64,000 nucleotides of DNA from Liquidambar formosana. Its lineage: Eukaryota > Streptophyta > Magnoliopsida > Saxifragales > Altingiaceae. The stretch covers positions 301,318 through 365,317 of the forward strand of contig JBBPBK010000108.1 of assembly GCA_039720395.1 (NCBI GenBank). The letters are read 5' to 3'. Both the position numbers and the translations under genes were made by a program. Position 1 is the stretch's first letter, and each line of letters begins with the position of its first letter. The notes under the pieces are model-generated. The model saw nothing but the letters and a program-made list of their open reading frames with translations, made no database searches and was not told the DNA's origin. Below, piece after piece: positions 34,198-47,563 of the stretch.

Positions 34198-34945
34198 AAA
34201 ACTAAATGAGTTTACAATTAATTTCTAACTTACGTATACATAACTATGTAAGTATTCGACCTAAAAAAAAAGAAAATATACATTTAAGCATAAAATTGAA
34301 AAGTACCACCAAAAAAAAAAAAAAAAAAAGAAAAAAACGAACGTAACCTATTGAAGTTGTGTCTTGTAGTTCTTCATAAAATAGAAATCATATATTATTA
34401 AGTCTGAATCAATATTTTTTGCAATTTCTTTTCAATATAAAGAAAGAAGATTGAAAAACTTATCTCTGGTCGCTTGTCGCCGTTGATCATTAACATTGTC
34501 GGCATTGTCACATGGAGGGAATCGAGAGATTTGGAGAAGCTTCCCAAATCACAAGCCAAATTCCAATAGAAAAAACCCACTGTTTAGCTCCCCCTCCACC
34601 CCGGCCTTTTATTTATTTATTTATTATTATTTTTTTTTATTTATCACCTGATGTCTTTTGTTTGGATTGAGAGGAAGAAATGTGTAGAACAGTAGAAAGT
34701 AGAAAGGGCAAATGAGCACCAGACGAGCTAGCTACAATCCATATTCCCTTCTCCATTTTTGGATTTCCCCTTCTTTGTTTTAATTTTAGGCTATGCCTTA
34801 GTTTGGGCTACTTAAGATTTTGTGCTGATTTTCTATTTATCTGACCTAGACTAACTTCAATATTCAACAAAATTATACATGTAAAAAAAGAAGTTGGGTG
34901 GGCTACTTGGGCTATAGCTAGTGTAGCTTGCTACACAGCTGCGCC
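34095..34945. mobile_element. Possible non-autonomous element with GGAGCC-type ends
   Basis: The left side begins 'aagggtggagcctgg' and the right side ends in 'cacagctgcgccctt', roughly inverted copies of each other. A (CA)n microsatellite lies at 34153-34193. I could not find a target duplication, so the borders and class are uncertain. Confidence 0.3.
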
Positions 34946-35314
34946 CTTGCCTACACGTTCCATTTGGGTAATACTTTAATTTGGTTAGTAGCTTTTTTAT
35001 CATACTATGCACTCTTAAAAGACAAATTAGGATCTCTAACTCTCAAATTAGACTTGGAACAAGTTTATGATAAATTAAAGAAGTCTTTTAGTCAACACAC
35101 CCATGAAAACTATAATCTTCCTCATTTTTTATTTTTTTACATCTTTTCATATTGTTGCCAATATTACTTTATTTAAATTTATTCATCCCTCAAAAAATCT
35201 TCAACAAGGGAACCCTTGCTCATTTACTATTTAGAGCCTTGCTTTCTACTAGCCATGCCAAGCAAGGGTAGTCTTGTAATGGGGTAATGGTCCTATTAAA
35301 ATAAAATATATAGG

Positions 35315-37480
35315 AAAAAAAAATCTGAGGTCAATTCAAAACTTTAGAAACTTTTTAAAAAATTTAAAATTGGTTTCATTATGTTTCTTTGAAAGAAAAA
35401 AAATGGTTTGGGGCTACTTTGATTAAACTTTGATTCTTTATAAGTGGATGGGGCTTAGCCACCTATCCACTCATTTGACCCTCACATAATTCACTTATTA
35501 TTTGAAAAACTTTGTAGAACAAAGCCTTAGAGTCTAAAAAGAATACAAGCTAAAGTATAAAGAAATTGAAAGAGATGGTGGTTAGGGATGATAATGAGGC
35601 AGATTTTTTCGCATCCTTATTGGGAAGGGTTTTCCACATTACTTAATATAGTAGGGGTGAGTTTGGAGATTTCTAAAAATCCATTAGGGTTCAGAAATGG
35701 GTTCGAATTGAAATTGAAATTTTCTTTAAAGACTTACACTGATAAGACACGTGGTTTTACTATAATACCCATGTGAATTTAGAACATTACAAACACTACC
35801 CTTCAATATGTAAGTATCTTTACTCCCATACCCTAGTCTCATTTAGACAAAGCAACAAAGAGGAAATGCCACTCACCGTATGGGGCTTTCAAACTCCTTT
35901 GTTGGTATTGTCGCCTTTTGTCGCTCATCCATCAAGATGAGCGAGTCACATCTCTCTCTCTTTCTATATATCTTGGAGAAGAAGTACCATTATGTCTAAA
36001 TTGATGAAATATATACTCCACTTAGGGATGCACTGGATTCTAATGTGAGAATAGAAACAAAGTTTTTTTTTTCAGGTATTTCTGTAATAGTGTACTAACC
36101 AAGTCCTATTACCATTTCTTTGTAGAAGTACTGATTAGGTTTAAACTTCTTGTCTATTGATAGGAATGAGCTTAAATTTAATGTCAAAGTCATAGTGGGT
36201 TGGGACAAGGTTGAGATTGAGTGGTTCCCATGAGGGACAGGATTAGGAAGGTGTAGTTCCCATGAGGATTAAGTTGGAAGGAAGCATTATCCTATCCCAA
36301 ACATACCCCATTGCTATCCCTGATAGTGGAAAGCAAGATAGAGGTGATGATTATATATGACAAAAATTTTAAGATGGGTGATGTAGTGATTGGATATCAG
36401 GGAATGTTTAATCTAACATTCATCAAAACGATTTTTTTTTATAACAATCTCAACATGTAAATCTTATCTTACAATTTTATAATTTCTTGATCTCTTTGTC
36501 TTAATGGGATTTATTATATTTTTCATTAAATTATCCTCCTTTTAGGTTGCCTAATTTAGTTTATATGATGTTCTATTTATATTCACTAAGAATTATCAAT
36601 TTGGAACTTCAATTTTATGAATTTTGATTCTCTTAATAAAATTAGGGAATTTTTATAAATATGATGCTCATAATTTTTTATTTTTTATTTATAGGAAAAA
36701 TGATATGGTGTAAGGGTTAGATTTGCAATATTGGCGATGGCCCCATGAGAATCTTGAAAAATTCTAAGGTTAATTCAAAATCATAGAAACCTTTAAATTT
36801 TAAAAAAATTTCTCCCACTATGTTTATCTAAAAAAATAAGGTTATGGACCCACTTTGAAGTTAAATTATTAAATGATCCTTCTATAAGTATTAAAAAAAA
36901 TTGATTTCTTAACAGTGGATGGTTTAGCTATCTATCTACTCATTTGTCACTTACGTTTTTCATTTTTTTGTTTGTAGAATTTTGTGAAAAATAATTATAA
37001 AAAAAATTTAAAAAAAAAATAAAAAACCCTTAACTCTAAAGAGGTGATGATCTTATAGGGGAAAATTTTCAAAGTGGCAATTGTAGAGAACTAACAACTA
37101 ATGAGGTCAATGAAAATTATATTTTGGGAAAATTTATTTAACATTCATCAAAATGATTTTTAAGCAATCTTAGTAGGTAAATATTATTTTACCATCTTAG
37201 TTTCTTGATCTCTTGGCACTAATGCCTTAATGGTATAGATTTTGTTGTTATTCCACTTATCGTACTCTAAGTTTGCCTCATTTCTTTGATATGATATTCT
37301 GTTTATGTTCATTAAAATTACATGAATAAGGGTTTTTTTTTTTTTTTTTTTTTTGTGGATTTTGTTGCTTTTATATAAATTTGGAAAATTTTCATTCTCT
37401 TCTATTGCTTATAGGGAATACTGATGCTCTTAAAATTGATTTTTTATTTTTATTTTTCTTTTGTATAGAGGAAAAATGAT
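35315..37480. repeat. 0.7-kb tandem duplication, one copy split by a MITE
   Basis: 35315-35525 matches 36765-36990, and 36340-36760 matches 37035-37480, both in direct orientation but well diverged. After removing the 740-bp MITE and one target copy, the offsets agree (about 700 bp). The duplication thus came before the MITE. Non-coding. Confidence 0.65.
35583..36322. mobile_element. 740-bp hAT-type MITE
   Basis: Terminal repeats TAGGGATGATAATGAGG and, on the other strand, CAGGGATAGCAATGGGG. The 8-bp flanks atggtggt and atagtgga match at six of eight positions. A 'gggat.acaatg' start is common to hAT-type MITEs in plants. No coding capacity. Confidence 0.7.
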
Positions 37481-38265
37481 GCACTAATGCCCAACAATGT
37501 AAAATTTCTAAATTAAATGAAAATTAGTAATTAATTGCCATTTTGAGTGGCTAATACAATAATAATTGGAAAATTTTTTAAACGAAAATTGGTAATTAAC
37601 TATTATTTTGTGAATAAACAACAATATGTTTTGTTGTGGGAAGAAGCTTGGATATCATTACAACGTAGATAAAATTCAAATAAAAATAGAGCCAACCATG
37701 ATTTGTGATGATTGGAAGTGAAATGAACTTAACTTATTTGTGTGGCAAGTAAGTCCACTGTCTTGATTTGTGATATTATATGTGGATGATACTTGTAATA
37801 ATTACTCACTAATTTTTGCAGCCACATAAATCCCTCCATTGTTTAAGTTAACCTTAAAAATTGCTCTTTTCCTTTATCTTAGGCACTCCTACCCTGTTTA
37901 ATTCTCAATAGTGTTTATATCATCTCTCTCAAGGATTCATAGCCTATCTCCAAATTTGTGGTTCTTCATCAGATCAATCATTATTTTACATTTTTTTTTT
38001 ACTCAATTGGTTATCATTTCTAAGAAAAACACTAGTCATTTGCCATAATAATAAGGTGTTGGAAATTAGTGAAATGCAATATTTGAGAGTATCCATAAAA
38101 TATTTCAAGTCTCATCCCTACATTGTGAAGTGAGAGATTAGAAAGGTAAATCATGTTGTGATCATTTAGTTTTGTATACTAATTTTTTTTCTCCTCCAAT
38201 TTTCTTATTTGTGCATTGACATATAGTAATTTGCATACATGTAAGGGTTAGGGGATTAGTTTCCC
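37481..38265. other. No gene seen
   Basis: AT-rich DNA without a supported feature. Confidence 0.4.
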
Positions 38266-38268
38266 TAA

Positions 38269-39568
38269 GGCCATGTTTATTTGGCTGGAATGGAATTAGT
38301 AGGAATGGAATCTGATTCAATGCTTAAAATATATATTCGTCAATCCTTGTGTTTACTGTTTAGCAATGATAGTAATAAAATTGTAAATTATAAATTTCTG
38401 ATTTTACTCTTAATTTTACACAATTTGTGATGTGATAATCAATAGGTTGCCCCATTAAAATTTAACAAAAAAGGCACGTGCCTTGGATGTTAACAAATCT
38501 TGATTTTTAATTTTCCAATTTTACATTTTTTAATATAGGCATCATTTACTTCATAAAATTTGTGATAATCAATAGGCTAGGCCCATTAAAAAAATTTTAA
38601 AATGAAAAACTTATTTAAATTTAAAAAATTGCAATTATTTAGTTGGTTCATTACTCTTTGACATTTTAATTTGACCTATGAGATTAATGGGAAGCTCTAA
38701 TGAAAAAAAAGAAAAAAAAAAAAAGAAGAAAAAAAAAAGAGAGGCACATGTGCCCATGAAAGCTAACAAGTCTTGATGAACTCTATAGTAAATTTGCTAT
38801 AGTAAGCATAAAACAAAACAAAACAAGAATAAAAAAGGGTTGTATATGTGCAAATCATATATTTGTATAAATTAAAAGTAAATTCTAATATTGTTATGGA
38901 CTCACAGAAATCAAAAAAAAAAAAAAATTGCAAACACATATGAACAACATCAATAGAGAGAGAGAGAGAGATAATGAGAATATCAATAGCAATAGACAGA
39001 TCTGCAGCTTTTAAAATAAAGATGAACAAAGTCATGCCCAGATCTAAAGAAAAGAACCTACACATACATCTATATTGATGAAATCCCACACATCTATCTC
39101 TTAATCACTAGATCTGATGATGTTAGAATCAATAGAAAGAAAATCACACACTAGATTGATGAAATTGCACACATCTATCTCCTAATCATTAGATCTGATG
39201 ATATTATAACAAATAAGAGGATGATTTCACACAGATCTATAGCTTTGAAGACAACGAGTGTTAAAATCAAACTAAAAGAGAGAATACATTACGATGCGTC
39301 AATGGTGGCGAAATGGTGGTCTGACGGTGGCGATGTAAGCAATAGTAGCAGTAAAAGCAAGTGAGAGAAGAGGAAAAAAGAGAAGAGAGACATAGGGCTC
39401 TATGCCTCTGTGTTGTTTCTATCGGGCTATTAGGGTGTTAATTGGTTCTTATATTTTTTTTTCATTCCAACTAATTAGGCTCGAATATGTCCCAAAATAA
39501 TATTCATTCCAATCCATTCCTCTTATTTGATTCCATTCTCATTTAACTACCTCATCCAAACACACTGT
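38269..39568. mobile_element. PIF/Harbinger-like non-autonomous element
   Basis: Flanked by TAA on both sides (38266-38268, 39569-39571), the usual target of PIF/Harbinger. The ends are inverted and imperfect: GGCCATGTTTATTTGG and, on the other strand, ACAGTGTGTTTGG. Both subterminal parts carry 'aggaatggaat'-type motifs in inverted orientation. The interior is non-coding. The ends match poorly, so the class is tentative. Confidence 0.55.
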
Positions 39569-42056
39569 TAAAAATGAATTATAATGTGATTCATTCCGAT
39601 CCATTCCTCTTATTTTATTCTTTTATTTTTTTGGGGGGTGGGGTTAATCTAATTAAACCCTAATAATAGGGGATTGTTTCATACCTTCAAGCCTACAAGT
39701 AGTGATCCTTGTATTATTGGGGGTTCCACTCAAGAAACATGATAGATTTCAAATTCATGTTGAGGTTAGGTCAAAATAGTTCTCTTAACCAAATTTGGAA
39801 CAATTGTCTGGATTTAAGAATTAGAACCAACAAATTGCAGTTGTAATATCCCTACTCTAATTTTGGGTTAATTATATTATTTTGGGTCCATTAGCGACGG
39901 TTTTGATTGCTAATTGGGGGTTAAATAATTTTGCTTTGACTTGGTGTTAAGGCTCTAATTATCTTATTTATTTACTTAATTATTTTTAGATGGGTCAATT
40001 TCAAATTTTGATGACGTGTACAGAATTTTATTTTATTTTATTTTCGGGAAGGTCATAAAAACTGTATTGCCAGTGCTACTTATTAATTATCGCGAGTTAT
40101 ACACGATAATTATTTAGAATGCCATTAATTTACTTTTATGTGATAAATTATTTTGATGTGGGCCCTAAAGTTTTAAAACTTAATTGGACTACATGTACTA
40201 TTTAACATTGATGGGATTAAGCATTATTGACTTTCATATCTTATATGTAGACTTAGACCTTATGTTATATTTGGGTCTTTATTTTATATTGGGCCCAATA
40301 CATTTTGGACCTAGTGTTATATTAGTTGTAGTTGGGAGAGCCTAATTAGTAGAACACATGCCCAACTTATTTTTGCATGTTGGATACTTGTCTTATGGTG
40401 TAACGACCCAAAATGGGGCCATTAATAAAGTAGTAAGAAAACCATTTTTAGAGCAAAGTTTGGTGGATGTTTAATAGAAATAATCATTTTGAAAACATTT
40501 TTGGAAAAATTTGGCATAGTCCTATCTGTAAATAGGACATACCAAGTTATCGACTAGTCATAAAACCTGTAGAAAACACATTTATAAGCTTTTTCAGCCA
40601 TCCACACAATATTTCAAAAATAAAGAAATCTACGGGCTATATCGTAGTCACATGGGTCTCATTCCGATATGCATCCACTACTCAAATAATTATTACAGGC
40701 CATGAAACTAAAATTAATACATGCCTAGGCTCACAGCCTATCTCCAATATTCTCTACATGAATGCAAGCATGCTGATGTGCTCCCAAAACCCAGGTCAAC
40801 TTAGCTTTGAAAATATAACCTGCAAGAAAACTGTGGGGGTATGAGCTACATGCTCAGTACGAAAACATTTCTCAAATTAACCCAAGGATTTAAAAAACCA
40901 TTATACTTTTCAAGAACCCTGCAAAACCATTGATTAGTTTGGAATATAATTTTCAGTAAATAAAGCTGATACATTTATAGTGAAATAAACTACGGAAGTT
41001 TAAATCCTTTAATACCAACACCCCTTTTTATTTTTTTAAAAAGTAAGAAATAACTCAAGTTATTTATAATTCATTATCATTCTTTCCTTATTCCATATCA
41101 CGGCTTTATAAGCTAATAATCATCAACCGTCATATTCAACAATCCATAACATCAGTATTTCAAACTGATAAATCCTCCCCAGGTCATGCGGGGCCCTTGC
41201 ACGAGGAAAATAAGGAGAAACACTATAGATCCTACTTGGTCCAGAAAGTAACCCCATCATGAGGAAACACTATGATCCTACTTGGACCAGAAAGTAACCT
41301 CATATTCGGGCATGTAACTCAGGACTAAAAGATAGGAAGACACGACAAGACGTCCCGTTCCTTTGAGACTGCAGTAATCCTGACTCCAGTAGCCCTCATC
41401 ACCATATCCATATTATCACCACTTGTTTATTCATTTATCAATTCCATAATTCTCATATAATCCAGAAAATTATATATAAATTTTCCAAAAACCACATAAT
41501 AGGTTTGTTCTTAGAAAACCATTTGAAATAACTCCATAATTCCAATATAAACTGGAAAATTTTATATATATATAAATTTTCCAAGAAAACCATATAACAG
41601 GTGGGTTCATAAAAATCACAATAAATAACCCCCATAAATCATTTTCAAATGAATGATTTCAAAAACAACATTTTTATAACAAAAATGATGTGAATCAAAC
41701 CCTAGGTTTCCCATAATTTGTAAAACCTAGCAAATATATACCCCATGCATGATATTTATGCAAAAACTACCAAATACATGTAAATCTACATGATTTATAC
41801 TCAAACCCCCATGCAACAAGGGTTTAAAATGAGAAAATGTCCCCTACCTCAAAAATGAATGATGCAAATGCCAAACCATCCCTACACGCACGTAGATCGG
41901 GCCTAACTATGATGAATCTGAGCTTGCTAGCATTGGATCGGGGCTGCCATGCTCTAGCGAGCCACCCACGACCTCCCCTGTCATTCTTTCTCTCATTCTC
42001 TCTCTCTCTTGGCTAGAAGAATAGAGAAGGGTCTAGAGTTTTCGTGGGTTAAAGGG

Positions 42057-42064
42057 TTTATATA
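42057..42064 (-). promoter_or_regulatory. TATA box of the nested LTR
   Basis: TATATAAA on the - strand, preceded by the palindrome array and followed by a CT-rich leader. It is the likely start region of LTR transcription. Confidence 0.65.
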
Positions 42065-42119
42065 GGAAATGGGGGCAAAAGCGTCATTTTAACCCTTTAA
42101 AAAATTTGCAGATCGCAAC

Positions 42120-42266
42120 TTTCAGACGTCTGAAAGTTAGTTTCAGACGTCTGAAACTAAACTTCAGAAATTATCATTCTCTAGAATTTTCAGACGTCTG
42201 AATTTGACTTTCAGACGTCTGAAATATCACTTTCAGACGTTTGAAATGTGTTTCAGATGTCTAAAA
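42120..42266. promoter_or_regulatory. Array of six ACGT-core palindromes in the LTR promoter
   Basis: TTTCAGACGTCTGAAA occurs at 42120-42135, 42141-42156 and 42209-42224; a version trimmed by one base each side at 42189-42202; and mutated versions at 42231-42246 and 42251-42266. The core GACGTC is the C-box bound by plant bZIP factors. The nearest copy lies 56 bp upstream of the TATA box. Function as an enhancer is inferred from place and sequence. Confidence 0.75.
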
Positions 42267-45200
42267 CACATAGGCAGTTGAAAATTGATAGTCAGTTAGG
42301 CTACTCTCCATCATCACAAACATCAGCCTTATTTTCAGTAAAAACATTTACTTTAAGTTATTTAATGAAAATACGCAAATAACCCCCCATTTGAATCCAA
42401 ATAAAATATCAGAAAAATCAAATTTCCAATATATCAAAATCTCATTTCCAAGTTTTAGTACAAAATCTGTCTCTCGACAGATTTTCCTAAAGCAAACATG
42501 TGTGGAACCCAATCTAAACAAGCTAATAAATTCCCATAAAATCACCAATGTCTTATAATATTATAAACTTTCATTGCCGTAAAAAATTATCTTTAAAAAC
42601 GAAGATTTACAAAAATTCATTTTTCTCCTACACTTAGCCAAATTTCAGCGGCTTAGACCTAAAGCTGCAAATAAGGTCAAACACACACACTTAAAACACT
42701 TGATGCATAAAAACAAGCATCAAATCACAAATAACATTATATTATCATACACATAGATTACCCATACATGGGGTTATCCAACAAATCAAGGGATTAACTA
42801 CGCTAATCATACATTAAGCCGTAATAATCCCTATTAAGAAAACGGGTCCTCACATATGGGTAAGAAACTTATATAAATAATGGTTTTAAGGGGCAAATCA
42901 GCCCCATTACTCTCATTTTCCAGCACTTAGAAGTTTAGAGAGAGATAGAGAGAAAGGGAGAATGAAAAGAAAAAGACGATGAAGAGGAGAAGGGGCTGTA
43001 CAGCCTTGCACGGACCACTTGGGGGAGCTTCTCCTTCACCAATTTTTTGTATTTTCTCTTGCTCTTTCTCATCCAAACAGGTAGGTACATATTTCTCCAT
43101 GGTAGATTAAGGGTATTTGGGAAATGTGGAATTATTTTCTCTATTATTAGATTATTTTGCATGATTTGTGATTTTCATGGAAGAAATTTGTATTTTGGTA
43201 TGAGACCCTCATGTATATTGGAAATTACTCTTGTAATCTTTGTATATGGGTTAGGTATATATAAAAGAAACCATTTTTATTATGGATCCAAACATGCAAA
43301 ATTATATTCATGAGTTTTGGGTTTCAAAAATATAATTTGTGATAGAGGATGATAAGTTCGGTTTTTATTCACATGCATGTGTTTAGATTTAAGCTTTAAT
43401 CAATCTACCTTCTTTGAATGAGGGTGTTATCATGGTTAAATATAAAGAAACCCAGATTTTATAGTTCATTTGTTGTTCTTGGAATTTATTATAAATATTT
43501 GTGTTATTTGGAATGTTGATACATATTTATTGGCTTGTGATTTGTGCCAAGTTCGAATTGCTTGGTTGAAATTGTAAGTGTATATGTATATATGTTCTCT
43601 ATGAGAGTTTAGAGAGGTATGAAGGCTTAATTGGTACAATTAGGGATGGTTTTGTAACACTCAAACCATTTTACATGTGCGCTTTACTGTGCTGACAGCA
43701 TGAACCCGTTTTACCATTTTAATTCATAAATTTTGTTCTAGTTATGATTTTGCGATGAAACAAATTGGAGTTTGTCACTGACTTGTTGGGCTAACATCCT
43801 ACCAATTTTCGTGTCATTTGGTGACCATTTGGTATTTTTGGTTGAATTATTTCGTGATACACCTGAAGTTGGGATTTCTGCCAAGCAACAGTAACTCTAT
43901 ATTGAGAAATATTTTTGGAAGGGTTTTGCTGGGTATTTCTCTGCCAAACTTTGAGGGTACAAAGTACATTTGATATACTTTTAATTGATATAAACCCCAA
44001 AGCCTATTTCTTTGTGGATTACATCATAAAAATTCGTTTGTACATGTCACTAGTTGTGTTCACTAAAATTTCAGATTTGGTCTTTTGACTTGAAATATAT
44101 TTTCAAGCTATAGAAATTTTGGATAATGGAAACATGATATTTTTCACAATTATCCATTGGTTATATGTTTCGTAATTTGGAATTACAATTGGTATGGGAT
44201 TAAATTGTAAGATTATGGAAAATGATCTTCTAGACCTTGTCGATGTAAAATTTTATGTTATGGGTAAAGTTGCGTAATTGTGGCATTTTCGAATTGAGTT
44301 ATTAACTTGGATTTTGTAAAAGAAAATATAAGGATAATAAATATGGTTATTTATTTCTTTGTAATGGTTAGAACTATTATGTGAGATTATTTTCTTGATG
44401 TTTATCATGGAAAATATACGTAGACATGCCAAATGTCAGTATAAAACTTTATATTGTAAATTATGGGGATATCGTGTTGATATAAAAATTATTTTTCTAG
44501 CTATGAGATTATTAGCAAGATTGGCATAGTCATGTTGCATATAGCACTCATTGTTGGATAACAATGCATTGAAAATTGATTTAATAAATACATGGTAAAA
44601 GTATTAAAGGGTTATTGGAGTTGGACTACTGCAGTCATGGGACATCTTGCTATGTTTTCCACTCCATTGGTTCTAGGGTACTGCGGTCCTAGTTAGGGAT
44701 GTCGTGCTGTATTCCCGAATAGAGGCTACTACGGTCCTAAGTAGGGATGTCGTGCTGTGTTGTCCTCTTGGAGGTTGGGTTTAAATCTTCCGTTTCCACG
44801 TGAAGACTCCTACGGGAGTAGTTTGGTAATTGAGGAATAATGTAATTGGACATGGAGTTGTATATTGCATTACCATTACATGGCATTCGTTGCATTAAGT
44901 TATGGGTATATAACTTATTGTATCTATTGGTTGTTCATTCAATTGGCTTAAGGAATTTATTAAGATATTTCTATATGGTTTTATGGAAATACAACAATAT
45001 GGAAATGAATTTGAGTTTATGCCTTGAATCTATAGGTTGTCTTTGATATAGAATTGGACTTGGATATCTTCTATATAGCGTGCATGAGTATTTTTATGCA
45101 TCTTGTGGTTTTAAATGGATTTTAAAATCTTGATAGACTTTATAGAAATATGTAACCTTTTGAGCTTTAGCTCACCCCCTATAGTTTTGCAGGTTCTTAA

Positions 45201-45445
45201 AGATAAAGAAGTTGTTTAAATTATAGAATTTTGATGAAATACTTGTATATTGGTTCACGAGGCATTCTACAAATTAGAGGATACGTTTTGTGATAGGCTA
45301 TGAATTAATGATGTATTAAATTATGATTGAATATATTTTAATTTCTTGGTGATGTATATATTATTAATTTGGAATTGTAATAATTAATTTTGGTTGGGAA
45401 CCATGTGGAATCTGAGGCAAGTAATGATACCCTTGTGGATGGATG

Positions 45446-45450
<5 letters not shown>

Positions 45451-45488
<38 letters not shown>
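45451..45488. repeat. (GT)n microsatellite
   Basis: Nineteen GT dinucleotides in the outer solo LTR. Confidence 0.95.
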
Positions 45489-45490
<2 letters not shown>

Positions 45491-45730
45491 TTATTTATTT
45501 TTTTTATAGGTTAATGGTTTTACTTGGCTAGCCCATATAGCAAACGAGTCATGCTGGATTTTTATTAAAATAATGGTTAAAATATTTTATTCTCACTTAC
45601 TTATGAATATAAAACGTGTTTTATTTGGAAAAGTCAAATTCTATGTGTCAAAAAATAAAATGCTTTATTAATTAAATCCCATTTTATTACCCTTGATCAT
45701 GACTTGATAATTTCGGGTCGTGACAGTAGT

Positions 45731-45939
45731 TGCTTATTCTAGGCACTTAGATCAGGTTTGAAAGAAGTACAAAATTCATTTACCTGTAGTGCAAGTGGTA
45801 TGTTATGAAGTCTTACTATCTTCCAAATGAGTCACTTCATACCCTCCGGCAAAGAAGGAGAAAATTTCTCTAGAGCTTGTTTTGAGACCCTGAAAATTTA
45901 CCACCCAAATTATCATCGAATATATTAATATTAATATCA

Positions 45940-45975
<36 letters not shown>

Positions 45976-47563
45976 CATAGTACTTTTATTATTAGTGTGA
46001 TTATTGTAATTATTATTATTATCATTATAATTATCAAATTAGTAATATTATTATATAATTATATTTTATGTAATTATATTTTATTATCATTATTATTATT
46101 ATTATTATTTTTTGTTGTAAATTTCATCACCACAATAAATAAATAAAATAAATTTAGGATTCTTAATTATTATCAAAACAATAGGAATTATGATGTAATA
46201 AATTAGAATTGGAGTGATGTCAATATGCTTGTATAAGGAGGGGAGAGAGGTGTCAACACCCTATGGATTCCTTACACCCTAAGGGAAGAAGGAGAGAGAG
46301 ATAAAAACTAGTTGTCACTCGAAAAATAAAAAGAAAAATAAAGAAAATTTATTATTTGTTAAAAGGCATTAAAGGAAGTTAGACTTACCTTGACTTGAGA
46401 GAGTTTAAAGGGCTGCTTTGCAGCCATTTTCGTGCACTACTAAGCGTAAGAGAGAAAAAAACAAGTGGAAAGGTCAACTAAGGAGAGATTTTTCAAAGCA
46501 TCCTTGCACGAATTTGAAGTGATATTTCTTATCCTTGAATGATGTAATATTGATTCTAAAAATTTCATGATGATTAATTGAGGTTTGAGTAGAGTTTGAA
46601 GCTTAAAGGAAGCTTTAATAGCTTCCCTCAACTTTTGTTTATATAGTTCTTTATGTAGAGTGCATGAAACCATATGAAATATTTACCATAGTCAATATAC
46701 ATTATAAAGAAGTTACTGTGTGAAGACGAGCCTTGATACCTTGTAGATTATGAGAAACAAATTGCATAAGCTGAAAACGCTAATATGAAAAACTGTACAA
46801 ATGCATTGTTTTTTTTTTCTTGATATTTTTATAAAATTCTACATGGAAAGCTAAGTGGAATGGGATTTTGAATTATCGAAAAAGGTTAAGATTTGAATTT
46901 TAAAAAATATTTGAAGTTTCTGCCAAAATAAAAGAAAATCGCAAGTAGTAGGTCAGGGACACGCATGCAGTACACACGCTCAGGGGGTCTCCCCACCCTT
47001 ACCCACATGCAAGTGCATGTCAGGTCCAATTGAGATGAAAATTGTTTATAAAATCCAAAAAAAATCATTTGAAACTATTCATAAAATTTCATGCAAATCG
47101 AACATCGTTTGCCTAGTTTTCAAAAATGGGAAAGTTTAGGCCTATTCTATGATTTTTTAAACTTCGAATAACCCGTGTCTAGGACTCCAAATGAGTCACA
47201 GCTCAAACCATTGAACTCATTTTGACATACACTACGACATAGTTACATTTTTACACAAATTTTTGCACTTTCATTTTTTTACTGTCTCTATGTAAAATTA
47301 CAATTTGGCCATTATTTCAGAAGTCAACCAAAATACCTCCAAATCAAATTTTGACTACACCATGTTGGAACTTATAAGAAATTGAAAATTTGGGAATGCA
47401 TTTATAGAATTTTCAATAATTCTACTATGGCCCTTTTATTTTTAGTTAATTGCATTTTGACCCCTGAACTTCGTAGAAATTTTTGATTGGCCTTGTTATA
47501 TGTTTTAAAAAAATTGGACGTGCCATATACCATAGCGGATTGAAACAGACCGATGGCACCACC
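45731..47563. other. No gene seen; TTA-rich tracts
   Basis: Contains (TTA)n-type tracts around 45940-46110 and then AT-rich DNA that looks like old retrotransposon non-coding sequence. Short chance ORFs only. Confidence 0.4.

Larger units (their letters stand above)
40399..42854 (-). mobile_element. Solo LTR of 2.46 kb nested in a larger LTR
   Basis: Ends TGTAACGACCC ... GGGTCCTCACA with the perfect 5-bp duplication tatgg (40394-40398, 42855-42859). A TATA box in - orientation is at 42057-42064. The LTR has relatives at 47564 and 48774 (shared 'aataggacataccaagtt'). It lies in the opposite orientation to the LTR that hosts it. Confidence 0.88.
39842..45725 (+). mobile_element. Solo LTR of about 3.4 kb, split by a nested LTR
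   Basis: Ends TGTAATATCCC ... GGGTCGTGACA, flanked by gcagt and gtagt (one mismatch in five). Without the nested LTR (40399-42854 plus one target copy) it is about 3.4 kb. TATATAAATA at 42871-42880 on the + strand followed by a purine-rich leader suggests + orientation. No gag or pol was seen. Confidence 0.75.
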
